DNA of 64,000 bases from Diploptera punctata (lineage: Eukaryota > Arthropoda > Insecta > Blattodea > Blaberidae), in the NCBI GenBank assembly GCA_030220185.1, contig JASPKZ010003844.1:4508001-4572000 (forward strand). Reading direction: 5' to 3'. The position numbers were made by a program, and so were the translations under genes. Shown here one piece after another: positions 23,266 to 33,759 of this stretch (position 1 is the stretch's first letter; each line of letters begins with the position of its first letter). The notes under the pieces are model-generated. The model made no database searches. It saw only the letters and a list, made by a program, of their open reading frames with translations, and was not told the origin of the DNA.

Positions 23266-23517
23266 TATAATAAAAAATAAGTTAATTAAAAACATCGTGA
23301 AAATAGATGTAATTAAAAAAACTTTTGGGAGGGGGGAATTAATTAATTTAAAAGTATAAAACGTAACAAATGTATAATTTTAATTCCTGTTTGGTTCGTG
23401 GCCGTGGTCCAGTTTTCTTGTAACTCGACGTTTTGTCTACTACTGCGTTACACATCTTCAGGAGATTCAGCGTGCTCTCTGTGAACTCCTTAACTGTCGA
23501 CTGCAAACTGCATGATT

Positions 23518-23640
23518 TCAGGGAAGTAGATTATACAGGGGATGACTAGAAACATGAGCTCAGAATGGGGATGCATGGAGAGCTTATGTCCTCCCCGCCA
23601 TGAACCTACGAGTTCGAGAGTGTTAGTGAGTTAGTTACCA
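23518..23640 (+). pseudogene. LINE L1a 3' end
   Basis: Matches the last about 120 bp of the LINE at 26596-27222: GGAAGTAGATTATACAGGG, GGAGAGCTTATGTCC, CCATGAACCTACGAGTTCGA and a GTTAGTGAGTTAG tail. Severely 5' truncated. Confidence 0.75.
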
Positions 23641-23779
23641 CTTTTGTCAAGGGACCAAATTCGAATTTTGTTTGAGATCATGATATGTCTTATAATGTAT
23701 CTTAAGCTCTCCACTGATTTGTTTTGGGACTTCTAAAGCCAATAGTTTTTATTGCATTGCCAGATTAAAAAAAAATATA

Positions 23780-25120
23780 TATGTATGCATATAAGAAATG
23801 CAGCCAAATATCTTAATAATAAAATTATACAAGATAATGAGGCGACATATACATATTATAAAATATTATAAAAATAAGTTATTAGAATTATAGGAATGCT
23901 CAGACATGCAATAACTAACCAAAACTACTTCCAATTAACAATGAGCTAATTGTACAAGAAGATGGAATCCCATTGGGATCACAATTCTGGCAGAAATGGT
24001 TCTACAAGAATTGAAAAAAAAAGCATTTTGAAAAATTAATAAATAATTTAAATTAAAAAATACATGGTATATAGGTAATGTCTTAATAATTTGTTATGAA
24101 AATGAAAAGAGAAAACAAAAATAAATCTTACAAGAATTAATTAAAGTGCATAGAAAGAAAAAAATTATTGGGGAAATGGAAATCAATAAAAAATTAACTA
24201 CCTGGACCTAACAATAATAAAAACATATGAACAAGAAAAACATATAAATAAACATTCACCGAAAGCCTACAATACGCTATCAACAACTCAAGGCATCCAT
24301 CCTCACCAGCAATATTATAATAAATATGATGCTAAAACTGCCTCTAAACAAAGTTAATTACAACAAAGAACTGAAATGTATATAAAACATTGCAAAATAT
24401 AACGGCTTTAATGAACAAATTATAGATAAAACCTTGAAAAAATGAAAAAGTATATACTTAACAGAACTCGATAAAGAATCTGACAGTAAATACAACTAGA
24501 TAACACTCACATGTAAAAGCTAGATAAAACATAAACATGGCATACAAGATTGAAAATAAATAATGCGATAAACAACTCCATAGCAGAAAATAGATATAAT
24601 ATTAAAGGGGTTCACAAATTGGCATGTAAAGATTGTAATACATACTACATAGGCAGAACCAGCAGAAGGACCAGGCCCATACAAGATTCAAAGAGCACTT
24701 TAAAGACTTCATGTACATAGAAGGAAAATCTAGGTATGCCAAACACGTCGTCACCCCCGGCTGGCCACCGCATGGAAACAATACAAAACACTCTCACTAA
24801 AATCACAAAGAAATAAATCAGGCAAAGGTAAACATACCAGAGGTTGATTTTAAATGAGAACATACCTAGTACATACAACCCTTTATACGGAATTATACAA
24901 AATAAATCAGTAAATCATATCCTTCTGCTGAAGATGGAAGCCTGTTTCAGAAAGGTCTACATTTTACGACGGCACTTGCGAGGTACATATTTTAATCTTT
25001 TATTTTATGCTATATGCAATATGAAGTCGGAACGGGCAATTGCCTAATCCCTGGAGTGATGGTGATGATGATTTTAATAACCATTGTTATTTATATACGG
25101 TTCAACATCGAGGGTCATAT
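23780..25120 (+). pseudogene. Penelope-like retroelement remnant (RT to GIY-YIG)
   Basis: Decayed Penelope-like element. RT-type pieces appear in shifting frames: NELIVQEDGIPLGS (about 23940), KKHFEKLINNLN (about 24022), VLIICYENEKR (about 24080, where the YVDD active-site motif is lost), YLDLTIIKTYEQEKH (about 24200) and LNKVNYNKELK (about 24350). The GIY-YIG endonuclease-like domain follows at about 24600-24730: GVHKLACKDCNTYYIGRTSRR. The remaining part, to about 25120, is a 3' untranslated region shared with the minus copy at 27720-28128. It is interrupted near 25011-25070 by a short LINE 3' end. No functional product is possible. Confidence 0.75.
25011..25070 (+). mobile_element. short LINE 3' end inserted in the Penelope-like 3' region
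   Basis: ATGAAGTCGGAACGGGCAAT and CCTAATCCCTGGAG with a (GAT)n tail match the 3' end at 58055-58110. The Penelope-like sequence resumes at TAACCATTGTTATTTATA, matching ATCATTGTTATTTATA in the other copy (minus strand, about 27880). Confidence 0.65.
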
Positions 25121-25384
25121 CGCGTCTATAACCTAGAAGGATGTATAAACGTTTTGTATTGAATCGAGTATTCTTGCGATTTATTTTTTTTAATTGTGTA
25201 GTGAAATGTTGATGTAATTAAATGGGTATTGGCAATGAAATTTCATCCCAGTATTCGCCTTATTGACTAAGGAAGATCAGGAAATAACTCAAGTCAGATA
25301 GTTGGTACAGAGGTTTAAACCCTGGGCATCCCGAAAAGGTTACAGCCTGAATCAACTCGTTGGTTTAAATTAGTTTCTTATACA

Positions 25385-27570
25385 ACTACTATACATCATC
25401 ATCACCTTCCTTCACGGATTGGGTATTTGCCTGTTCCGATCTCACATCTGTTCAGCCCAGCACTTTCTTTGTCTTCCTCCGGTTTCGTCATCCAGGATTA
25501 TACATCAGTGTCATCTTTGGTATCTTTTCATCTGTCATTCTTTACAAATGTTCTATCCAATTGTCCCTGTGTTCTTCTATTTGTTGAAGAAGTGGTTGTA
25601 CTTTTAGTTCCTCTCCAATATTATCATTTCTAATATGTTCTTCTCTTTCACAACCTTTCTCAGCCCGTAGGAAACTCATTTCCGCTGCCTGGATTTTACT
25701 TTTTTTTTCTTCAAGACCCTGGCCTCGCTTCCATACATCGCCACTGGTGGTGCCATCGTTGAATAATATCTTAGCTGTGTATCCTTTCTTACTTTGTTCC
25801 TCAGTGGTCGTCTGATTGTTCCACAAATATGTTGAAATTTCTGCATTTTCTTATTTCCTATCTTGTTCTTCTTCACAAGTTATATCGCAGCCCAAATATT
25901 GGAAGTGTGAAACCTGCTCCAACACTTTATCTTCTATTACTATTTTTGTTCTTACTGGGTACTTTCCATGGAACGCCATTACATTAGTTTTTGATTTTGA
26001 AATTATCATAATATATTTCTTACATATATTATTTAATTGATAGACTGCTTTTTGTAGCCTGTACTCTCTGTCAAAAATTAATACTATATCATCTGCAAAA
26101 CATAATATATTCAATGTTTCATTTCGTCAAAATTTTAATCCCTTATGAACTAATTCTTTCCATTCATAAAGACTGTCGTCAAAATATATATTAAAAAGTA
26201 TTGGGGAAAGGCTACACCCCTGTTTTAAAGCACAGTTAGTTCTAATTTCTTCTGTTAATTTTACATTTATTTCAATTACTGTTTTTGTATCTTCATATAA
26301 ACTTTGAATAGTTTTATTAGGTGTATCCGGTATTTTTTTATTATCTTCCATAATAAAGGGCGGTTCACTTTGTCGTAGGCTTTTTCTAGATCTACAAAGT
26401 TCATGTGGGTTTCTACATTAAACTCTCTACGTTTTTCTATAATCTGCTTCATTGTAAAAAAAATTTTCCATACATGATCTACCAAGTCTAAAACCATTCT
26501 ATTCCTCACTGATTTGCACATAACTCAATATTTTCAATCTGGAATTAGTATTTCTTGCATACATTTTGTAATAATATTTAGTAAACGTATCCCTCGAAGT
26601 GGCTGAATTCAAATACCTAGGAACAATAATCACAAATAGGAATGAAATTCACAAAGAACTTAAACATAGGCTCAATTCTAGAAATGCATTTGCAGAGACT
26701 TTTGATGTCCCAACTCCTTTCAAAAAACGTTAAACTGAATAAATCTAAAACTATTATTCTACCAGTTATATTATATGGGTGCGAAACATGGACTCTTACT
26801 TTAAGGGAGGAAATGAGATTACGAGTTTTTGAGAATAAAGGTACTAGGAAAATTTTTGGACCAAAGAGAGATGAACACACAGGTGAATGGAGAAGACTAC
26901 ATAACAATGAACTACATGGTCTTTATAGGAAGCCAGATATAATAAGAACAGTCAAGTCTCGTAGACTGCGATGGGCAGGACATGTTGCGCGTATGGGAAT
27001 GAAAGAAGTGCATGGAAACTTCTTGTAGGAAAACCGGAGGGAAAACGCCCGGTTGGTAGACCAAGAATGAGGTGGGAGAACAACATTAACTGTGATTTGA
27101 GGGAAGTAGATTATACAGGGAATGATTGGAAAGCATTAGCTCAGGATAGGGTTGTATGGAGAGCTTATGTCCGCGCGGCCATGAACCTGCGGGTTCGATA
27201 GTGCATGTGAGTAAGTAAGTAAGTATCCCTCTGTAGTTAGTACACTCATTTCTTTGTCCTTTCTTAAACAGTGAAATAGTTTTTGCAACATTCCAGTCTT
27301 CTGGACCTTTTTTTTCTTCTCCAACACATATTTAATAAATGTAGTAATCGTAATTGTAATATTAATCCACCATATTTAAAATTTTCTATTGTGATTTTAT
27401 CTGTATCCGAAACCCTTCTACTTTTTATTTTTTTATGGCGTCTTGCAGTTCCTCTAATGTTATTAAATCTATTATTCTTTCCTCTTGTTCTTCACTCTGA
27501 GTATTCTCTTTTGTATTGTCCCATAGCAAATCCTTGTAATAACTTGCCCATTATTCTTCTTATTAAACTG
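25385..27570 (-). pseudogene. LINE RT ORF, minus, split by a nested LINE
   Basis: Non-LTR retrotransposon remnant. 5' part at 27232-27570: EDWNVAKTISLFKKGQRNE, then the conserved NYRGI at the insertion point. 3' part at 25385-26586: MNFVDLEKAYDKVNRPLLWK (about 26400), NCALKQGCSLSPILFNIYFD (about 26200), MNILCFADDIVLIF (26114; FADD core intact), HFQYLGCDIT (about 25890), then the C-terminal IGEELKVQPLLQQIEEHRD (about 25600). It ends with a CATCATCATC (GAT on minus) tail at 25393. In-frame stops and frame changes are frequent. The plus LINE at 26596-27222 interrupts it between NYRGI and the finger region. Confidence 0.85.
26587..27231 (+). mobile_element. nested LINE L1a 3' copy with target-site duplication
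   Basis: Element 26596-27222 flanked by GTATCCCTC at 26587-26595 and 27223-27231. It encodes the end of an RT ORF: VAEFKYLGTIITNRNEIHKE, YGCETWTLTLREEMRLRVF, GEWRRLHNNELHGLYRKPD, RLRWAGHVARMG, then after one frameshift (near 27000) GKPEGKRPVGRPRMRWE and WRAYVRAAMNLRVR with stop. The tail is GTAAGTAAGTAAGT. It is 5' truncated and younger than the minus LINE it interrupts. Confidence 0.92.
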
Positions 27571-27719
27571 CTATACATTAATGTTAGTTATTCAGGCGAG
27601 GCGCCTGAGCACCGCGACCTAAAAGATTTGTGGCGCTATCCCACTATATTGTTATAAATTACCCCCTTGGTTCAGCTATAACGATTGAGATACTGAGTCG
27701 ATATTTGATTATACTAGCT

Positions 27720-28128
27720 TATTTAAATATTTTACTAATAATGGTTTTATAAGTAGATAACGATTAACAATTATTGATGAATGAATTGGGCTTGAAATAT
27801 AAACCCAAATATTATTATAAATATAAAGGTTCTTGAGTTTAATAATAGATCGTTGTTGAAACGTGTATAAATAACAATGATTATAAAATGTAGCATAAAA
27901 TAAAATATTAAAATAAATACCTGGCACGTGCCGTCGTCCTCAACTGGGTTAAAATATTTAAAAAACTGTTGGTCTTTCGGAAACAGGCTTCCATCATCAG
28001 CAGAAGGATATGAGATATTGACTTGTTTTGTATAATTCCGTATGAAGTATTGTATGTGCTAGGTATATTCTCATTTAAAATCATTCCCGTATTTTTTTCT
28101 TTATGGATTCAGTGAGTGTTTTTTTTTG
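27720..28128 (-). pseudogene. Penelope-like element 3' end, minus
   Basis: The minus strand matches 24780-25120: GATTTTAAATGAGAA, ACGGAATTATACAAAA, CATATCCTTCTGCTGA, GATGGAAGCCTGTTTC, GACGGCAC and TTTTATTTTATGCTA. No coding sequence remains. It contains CTGATGA (27999-27993), a short 4-bp hairpin and GAAA (27977-27974), reminiscent of a hammerhead ribozyme core. It abuts a (TA)n run and the tRNA-like cassette cluster. Confidence 0.65.
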
Positions 28129-28131
28129 TAC

Positions 28132-28134
<3 letters not shown>

Positions 28135-28171
<37 letters not shown>
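28135..28171. repeat. (TA)n microsatellite at cassette boundary
   Basis: AT dinucleotide run. The sequence immediately right (TGTTATAATTAAAT...TTGACATTGAGCAATGC) is shared with the start of the 60-kb cassette cluster, which also follows a (TA)n run. Confidence 0.9.
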
Positions 28172-28174
<3 letters not shown>

Positions 28175-28208
28175 ATAATTAAATTTTTGACATTGAGCAA
28201 TGCTTAGT

Positions 28209-28338
28209 AGTTCCCACTACATCTAGTAATAATGAGAATATATATATATTTTTTTTTTCTCATTATTACTAGATGTAGTGGGAACTACTATATATATTTA
28301 TTTTCTCATTATTACTAGATGTAGTGGGAACTACTAAG
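28209..28338. repeat. inverted repeat, 31-bp arms, plus a third copy
   Basis: GTAGTTCCCACTACATCTAG with TAATAATGAGA (about 28209-28239) is followed after a T/A-rich loop by its reverse complement (about 28259-28290), and again at about 28302-28336. The CATTATTACTAGATGT core is shared with the cluster at 60190 and 60720. Confidence 0.85.
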
Positions 28339-28374
28339 CTTGCATGTATAAAAAATGAATGTTTGTACTAGACT

Positions 28375-28445
28375 TGCTCGGTAGCGTAATCGGTAGCGCA
28401 CTGGGATATAAATCCAGAGGTTCGGGTTCAAGTCCCGTCCGAGCA
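28375..28445 (+). tRNA. tRNA-like cassette body, nominal anticodon ATA
   Basis: 71 bases fold as a cloverleaf: acceptor TGCTCGG/CCGAGCA (7 bp), D arm GCGTAATCGGTAGCGC, anticodon stem CTGGG/TCCAG with loop ATATAAA, T arm CGGGTTCAAGTCCCG. The leader has CATGTATAAAAAATGAATG with TATAA about 28 bases upstream. ATTTATTTTTC (T5) follows the body. Read literally the anticodon is ATA, which normal eukaryotic tRNA sets lack, so I treat it as a tRNA-like repeat rather than a decoding gene. Confidence 0.6.
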
Positions 28446-28463
28446 TTTATTTTTCTTATCATG

Positions 28464-28465
<2 letters not shown>

Positions 28466-28496
<31 letters not shown>
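28466..28496. repeat. (TA)n microsatellite between divergent tRNA-like bodies
   Basis: Lies between the tail of the plus body at 28375 and the tail of the minus body at 28510, both ending CATATA. Confidence 0.9.
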
Positions 28497-28498
<2 letters not shown>

Positions 28499-28509
28499 GA
28501 AAAAAGAAT

Positions 28510-28583
28510 GCTTGAGTCGGGATTTGAACTGGAGTCTCTAAAGTCTGTACCTTTAGCGCTCTAACCAGCTGAGCTACCCAAGA
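28510..28583 (-). tRNA. tRNA-like cassette body, nominal anticodon ACA
   Basis: On the minus strand: acceptor CTTGGGT/ACTCAAG, A box TAGCTCAGCTGGTTAG, anticodon stem CTAAAG/CTTTAG with loop GTACAGA, B box GTTCAAATCCC. The leader has CATGTATAAGAAAATTGTAT, with TATAA about 31 bases upstream. ATTCTTTTTTC follows the 3' end. It is the inverted partner of the copy at 31269 that closes the 73-bp array. Confidence 0.6.
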
Positions 28584-28656
28584 ATTCCAAGACAAACATA
28601 CAATTTTCTTATACATGTAGTGAATTCCAAGACAAACATACACATTTCTTATACAT

Positions 28657-31268
28657 GTAGTATTCTAGAGAATACTACATGTATAAGAAAATTGTATGTT
28701 TGTCTTGAAATTCTTGGGTAGCTCAGTATGTAGTATTCTAGAGAATACTACATGTATAAGAAAATTGTATGTTTGTCTTGGAATTCTTGGGTAGCTCAGT
28801 ATGTAGTATTCTAGAGAATACTACATGTATAAGAAAATTGTATGTTTGTCTTGGAATTCTTGGGTAGCTCAGTATGTAGTATTCTAGATAATACTACATG
28901 TATGAGAAAATTGTATGTTTGTCTTGGAATTCTTGGGTAGCTCAGTATGTAGTATTCTAGAGAATACTACATGTATGAGAAAATTGTATGTTTGTCTTGG
29001 AATTCTTGGGTAGCTCAGTATGTAGTATTCTAGAGAATACTACATGTATGAGAAAATTGTATGTTTGTCTTGGAATTCTTGGGTAGCTCAGTACGTAGTA
29101 TTCTAGAGAATACTACATGTATAAGAAAATTGTATGTTTGTCTTGGAATTCTTGGGTAGCTCAGTACGTAGTATTCTAGATAATACTACATGTATAAGAA
29201 AATTGTATGTTTGTCTTGGAATTCTTGGGTAGCTCAGTACGTAGTATTCTAGATAATACTACATGTATAAGAAAATTGTATGTTTGTCTTGGAATTCTTG
29301 GGTAGCTCAGTATGTAGTATTCTAGATAATACTACATGTATAAGAAAATTGTATGTTTGTCTTGGAATTCTTGGGTAGCTCAGTATGTAGTATTCTAGAT
29401 AATACTACATGTATAAGAAAATTGTATGTTTGTCTTGGAATTCTTGGGTAGCTCAGTATGTAGTATTCTAGATAATACTACATGTATAAGAAAATTGTAT
29501 GTTTGTCTTGGAATTCTTGGGTAGCTCAGTATGTAGTATTCTAGATAATACTACATGTATAAGAAAATTGTATGTTTGTCTTGGAATTCTTGGGTAGCTC
29601 AGTATGTAGTATTCTAGAGAATACTACATGTATAAGAAAATTGTATGTTTGTCTTGGAATTCTTGGGTAGCTCAGTATGTAGTATTCTAGATAATACTAC
29701 ATGTATAAGAAAATTGTATGTTTGTCTTGGAATTCTTGGGTAGCTCAGTATGTAGTATTCTAGATAATACTACATGTATAAGAAAATTGTATGTTTGTCT
29801 TGGAATTCTTGGGTAGCTCAGTATGTAGTATTCTAGAGAATACTACATGTATAAGAAAATTGTATGTTTGTCTTGGAATTCTTGGGTAGCTCAGTATGTA
29901 GTATTCTAGATAATACTACATGTATAAGAAAATTGTATGTTTGTCTTGGAATTCTTGGGTAGCTCAGTATGTAGTATTCTAGATAATACTACATGTATAA
30001 GAAAATTGTATGTTTGTCTTGGAATTCTTGGGTAGCTCAGTATGTAGTATTCTAGAGAATACTACATGTATAAGAAAATTGTATGTTTGTCTTGGAATTC
30101 TTGGGTAGCTCAGTATGTAGTATTCTAGATAATACTACATGTATAAGAAAATTGTATGTTTGTCTTGGAATTCTTGGGTAGCTCAGTACGTAGTATTCTA
30201 GAGAATACTACATGTATAAGAAAATTGTATGTTTGTCTTGGAATTCTTGGGTAGCTCAGTATGTAGTATTCTAGATAATACTACATGTATAAGAAAATTG
30301 TATGTTTGTCTTGGAATCCTTGGGTAGCTCAGTATGTAGTATTCTAGATAATACTACATGTATAAGAAAATTGTATGTTTGTCTTGGAATTCTTGGGTAG
30401 CTCAGTATGTAGTATTCTAGATAATACTACATGTATAAGAAAATTGTATGTTTGTCTTGGAATTCTTGGGTAGCTCAGTATGTAGTATTCTAGAGATTAC
30501 TACATGTATAAGAAAATTGTATGTTTGTCTTGGAATTCTTGGGTAGCTCAGTATGTAGTATTCTAGAGAATACTACATGTATAAGAAAATTGTATGTTTG
30601 TCTTGGAATTCTTGGGTAGCTCAGTATGTAGTATTCTAGAGAATACTACATGTATAAGAAAATTGTATGTTTGTCTTGGAATTCTTGGGTAGCTCAGTAT
30701 GTAGTATTCTAGATAATACTACATGTATAAGAAAATTTTATGTTTGTCTTGGAATTCTTGGGTAGCTCAGTACGTAGTATTCTAGAGAATACTACATGTA
30801 TAAGAAAATTGTATGTTTGTCTTGGAATTCTTGGGTAGCTCAGTATGTAGTATTCTAGATAATACTACATGTATAAGAAAATTGTATGTTTGTCTTGGAA
30901 TCCTTGGGTAGCTCAGTATGTAGTATTCTAGATAATACTACATGTATAAGAAAATTGGTATGTTTGTCTTGGAATTCTTGGGTAGCTCAGTATGTAGTAT
31001 TCTAGATAATACTACATGTATAAGAAAATTGTATGTTTGTCTTGGAATTCTTGGGTAGCTCAGTATGTAGTATTCTAGAGATTACTACATGTATAAGAAA
31101 ATTGTATGTTTGTCTTGGAATTCTTGGGTAGCTCAGTATGTAGTATTCTAGAGAATACTACATGTATAAGAAAATTGTATGTTTGTCTTGGAATTCTTGG
31201 GTAGCTCAGTATGTAGTATTCTAGAGAATACTACATGTATAAGAAATTTGTATGTTTGTCTTGGAATT
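28657..31268 (+). repeat. 73-bp array: palindrome + leader + tRNA 5' half, 35 units
   Basis: Each unit has a near-palindrome GTAGTATTCT-AG-AGAATACTAC (or GATAATACTAC variant), then CATGTATAAGAAAATTG, TATGTTTGTCTTGGAATT and CTTGGGTAGCTCAGTA. GGGTAGCTCAG starts at 28716 and last at 31272, 2556 bp apart, equal to 35 periods plus one inserted base (near 30956). So every unit keeps the upstream TATAA and an A-box-like TAGCTCAG but no B box; only the terminal copy continues into a full tRNA-like body. Two inverted half units lie at 28584-28656. Confidence 0.95.
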
Positions 31269-31340
31269 CTTGGGTAGCTCAGTTGGTTAGAGCGCTAAAG
31301 GTAGACTTTAGAGACTCGAGTTCAAATCCCGACTCTAGCA
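31269..31340 (+). tRNA. tRNA-like body terminating the 73-bp array
   Basis: CTTGGGTAGCTCAGTTGG, TTAGAGCGCTAAAGG, then GAGTTCAAATCCCG. Compared with the copy at 28510 it has lost two bases in the anticodon loop and has two acceptor mismatches. A and B boxes remain. It is followed by ATTATTTTTTC (T6) and CATATCATA. Confidence 0.55.
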
Positions 31341-31397
31341 TTATTTTTTCTTTTCATATCATATTTGCCTTCATTGCCAAATGTCAAAAAAATATAT

Positions 31398-31401
<4 letters not shown>

Positions 31402-31431
<30 letters not shown>
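31402..31431. repeat. (TA)n microsatellite
   Basis: Closes the 28-31-kb cassette cluster on its right side. Confidence 0.85.
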
Positions 31432-31433
<2 letters not shown>

Positions 31434-31798
31434 GTGAATCTTCACAAGGGTCCACAGATTTTATGTTAATTCGAATCCCTATGTGGTTACTATTTGTAAG
31501 GTACATTAATTGCACGATAATGTTAAGCCAACATGTATAAAAGATTATCTAAATGTTGTATCTAAACACTCTGTATTTTACATATGTCAGAAAATACGTA
31601 TGTATTGTTTTTAGTGTTCACTCACGACTTGGTGTAACATTGAAGTTTGAGACGGTAGACGGGACTTGTGAGGCAGCAAGATACGCCGAGCTACGTTACT
31701 GTACCTGTGGTATATGTATTAGTTTGCTAAATCATGCATGCTCCTACTAAAACTTTCTTTTTACGGAGATACGGCTAGCTTACTCAGGAGTTACTTTA

Positions 31799-32472
31799 TC
31801 ATAAGTAATGCCACTAATGCATTTGTTAGGACTATTTTACGAATAGAATTAAGCTGTTTACTCACCAATCATTATTTAACTATAGTTATTTTAAAATATT
31901 TATATATTTAATGTAAACGGCGATGTTTGAAAACAAATGAGAAGCGATAGGTACGCTTCATCTGCTTCTGTTGTTTATCACTGCAACCAGATCATACTAT
32001 TTATTGCCAAAGGAACGCAATATTGTAAGAATGCTCTCTAGTGGAGAAAAAATGAAACACATCAAACTGTATATTAATTCATTTCTGATGTCGTATGTTG
32101 TAAATATGACAATTATATTTTTCTGGATTATTACCTGGGAAAAAAAAATACATTTAAGAAAGTGCAAACAGTGGTTTCTTTTTTTGGTGGTATAATCAAT
32201 TGCTACAAATGTTTTTATATTAACTCTCGCATGCGGCATGTGTTGACATTCATGCACTATATATACAATCTGGTAGCCGTATTTCTCACAGGCTCAGTCA
32301 CTGCAAAATAATGGTCAGACCTGTTCAGAATATTAAAAAGGAGGAGCTTTCTTTAATATGGTAATTATAACACTGATAAATATTTCGTGAAACACGACTC
32401 TGATTGGTTGTAAAACAGAAATCATTGAAACGTGATTGGCCATTGAGTCCCATTTGGGGCATGAGTTAAATA
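31799..32472 (+). repeat. REP-2 interspersed repeat, copy 1
   Basis: Shares TCATAAGTAATGCCA, GGCATTTGTTAGGACTATTT-like, TAATGTAAACGGCGATGTTT, TCTGATTGGTTGTAAA, ACGTGATTGG and CCCATTTGGGGCATGAGTT with 52226-52848 and 62632-63078. This copy lacks the short hairpin found near the start of the others but keeps an extra middle section. No coding capacity. Confidence 0.85.
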
Positions 32473-33017
32473 ATCGTAGTCAGCTGTTCGCCCATACAGG
32501 AAGATAAGAATGCAAAGCTAGTGTCTTCACGCGATTGTGTGCGTATGATTAAGCCGGAAGTGATTCGCCTTGACCAAATTATCGTTTCGCTTTCTTGTGA
32601 AATTTGTAATTGCTTGAAACGTAAAATAATATTGGAATACATTTTTATACTAGATTTAATAATTATTAATTTTATTAATTAAGGCACGTTATATAAGGTC
32701 CCTCCTCATGTGAAAATCCATATTTATTACAATATTATTATAGATGAATGGAAAGAAAGTCACTCGACGATGTTACGTAAGTTGTATGTGGTTTTTCGAT
32801 TTCGACTCACCAAGCACTTCTTCCATGACCCATACGTCATTTTTGGGTTGGGCCCGTGGCCACAAGGGGGGGGCTATGATACTATGATACAGCCTTTCCC
32901 TTGGCCCCTTCTACATTTTTTTATTGTTCATGCTCGGGGTCATGAGGTAGCACCCTGGTGTACCCCACTAAATCCGCGCAATCACATATTTTCAACATCT
33001 GTTAGTGCCAACAAAAT
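32473..33017. other. intergenic, no feature seen
   Basis: An ORF at 32710-33033 has no recognisable domain and sits in ordinary-looking sequence. Confidence 0.4.
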
Positions 33018-33262
33018 ACTTTTTCTGACATGAGATGAGGTGAAGGGTGATATGAAATGAATAAATGAGAAATGAAATGACATGAAGGGAAGGGAAAGGG
33101 GAATGGAGAGTATTGGTGGGATGAAATTCGAGAAATGGGAGATCTCCGAGAAAAATCCTGGTATGGCCTACCACCAATATCCCTCTGGAACAGCCAGGAT
33201 TTGAACCTGGCGGCGCATCCGCGAGCGCTAGCCACGCCTAGGCCTGTATCGAGACGGCTATA
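33018..33262 (-). repeat. SINE-3-like tRNA-derived SINE, minus
   Basis: Minus strand: head with GGCGTGGCTAGCGCTCGCGG and CCAGGTTCAAATCCTGGC, body CCAGGATTTTTCTCGGAG, TCTCCCATTTCTCG, AATTTCATCCCACCA, then a C/T-rich ATTTCATTTCTC tail. Head differs from SINE-3 but the tail composition is similar. Confidence 0.75.
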
Positions 33263-33759
33263 ATGAATTTTCAAGCTTCAGGTTTGTTTCGGGTTACAAA
33301 ACTTTTTACGTTCATGTAACGGAATTAATGTTTTCTTCTTATATAACATATCTGGAAACCGGCATAAATATTTATCTATTAAACAATTGCTTCTAAGGTC
33401 AAACAAAGTGTAGACCGTGACCAGGCTTTCATTTTATTTTTTAATTTCCCGTTAACAATAAATTATAAAAGTATTGAAGATCAACAGCTATAACTGCAAA
33501 AATAAAACTTAAACTGCATCTGATGTTTTATGACCACTGTCGTGGATTTATGGCTTTTTTATAAGTTGGCACGAATAAATAAACAAATAAAAAAAACCTT
33601 TATCGTTGTTTGGACTTCATTTCTGTAATCGACTATTAGTTTCCCAAGTTCTCTATAAAGAATGCAAATCTGTGTCCTAATTGCTGTCTGTTAACTTAGC
33701 GCGTAAGATTCTATTTCAATTTTTTTTTGGTAGGTAGATATGAGTTAATAATATTTAAT

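Noticed and set aside
28657..31268. 73-bp palindromic repeats as a CRISPR array
   Set aside because: The palindrome suggests CRISPR repeats, but the intervening sequence is constant and tRNA-derived, with no spacer diversity and no cas genes.
31799..32472. REP-2 as a Helitron
   Set aside because: The hairpin near one end in the other copies was suggestive, but no TC start, CTRR end or A|T insertion could be seen.
32710..33033. 107-codon ORF
   Set aside because: No domain or homologous copy visible and no splice context.
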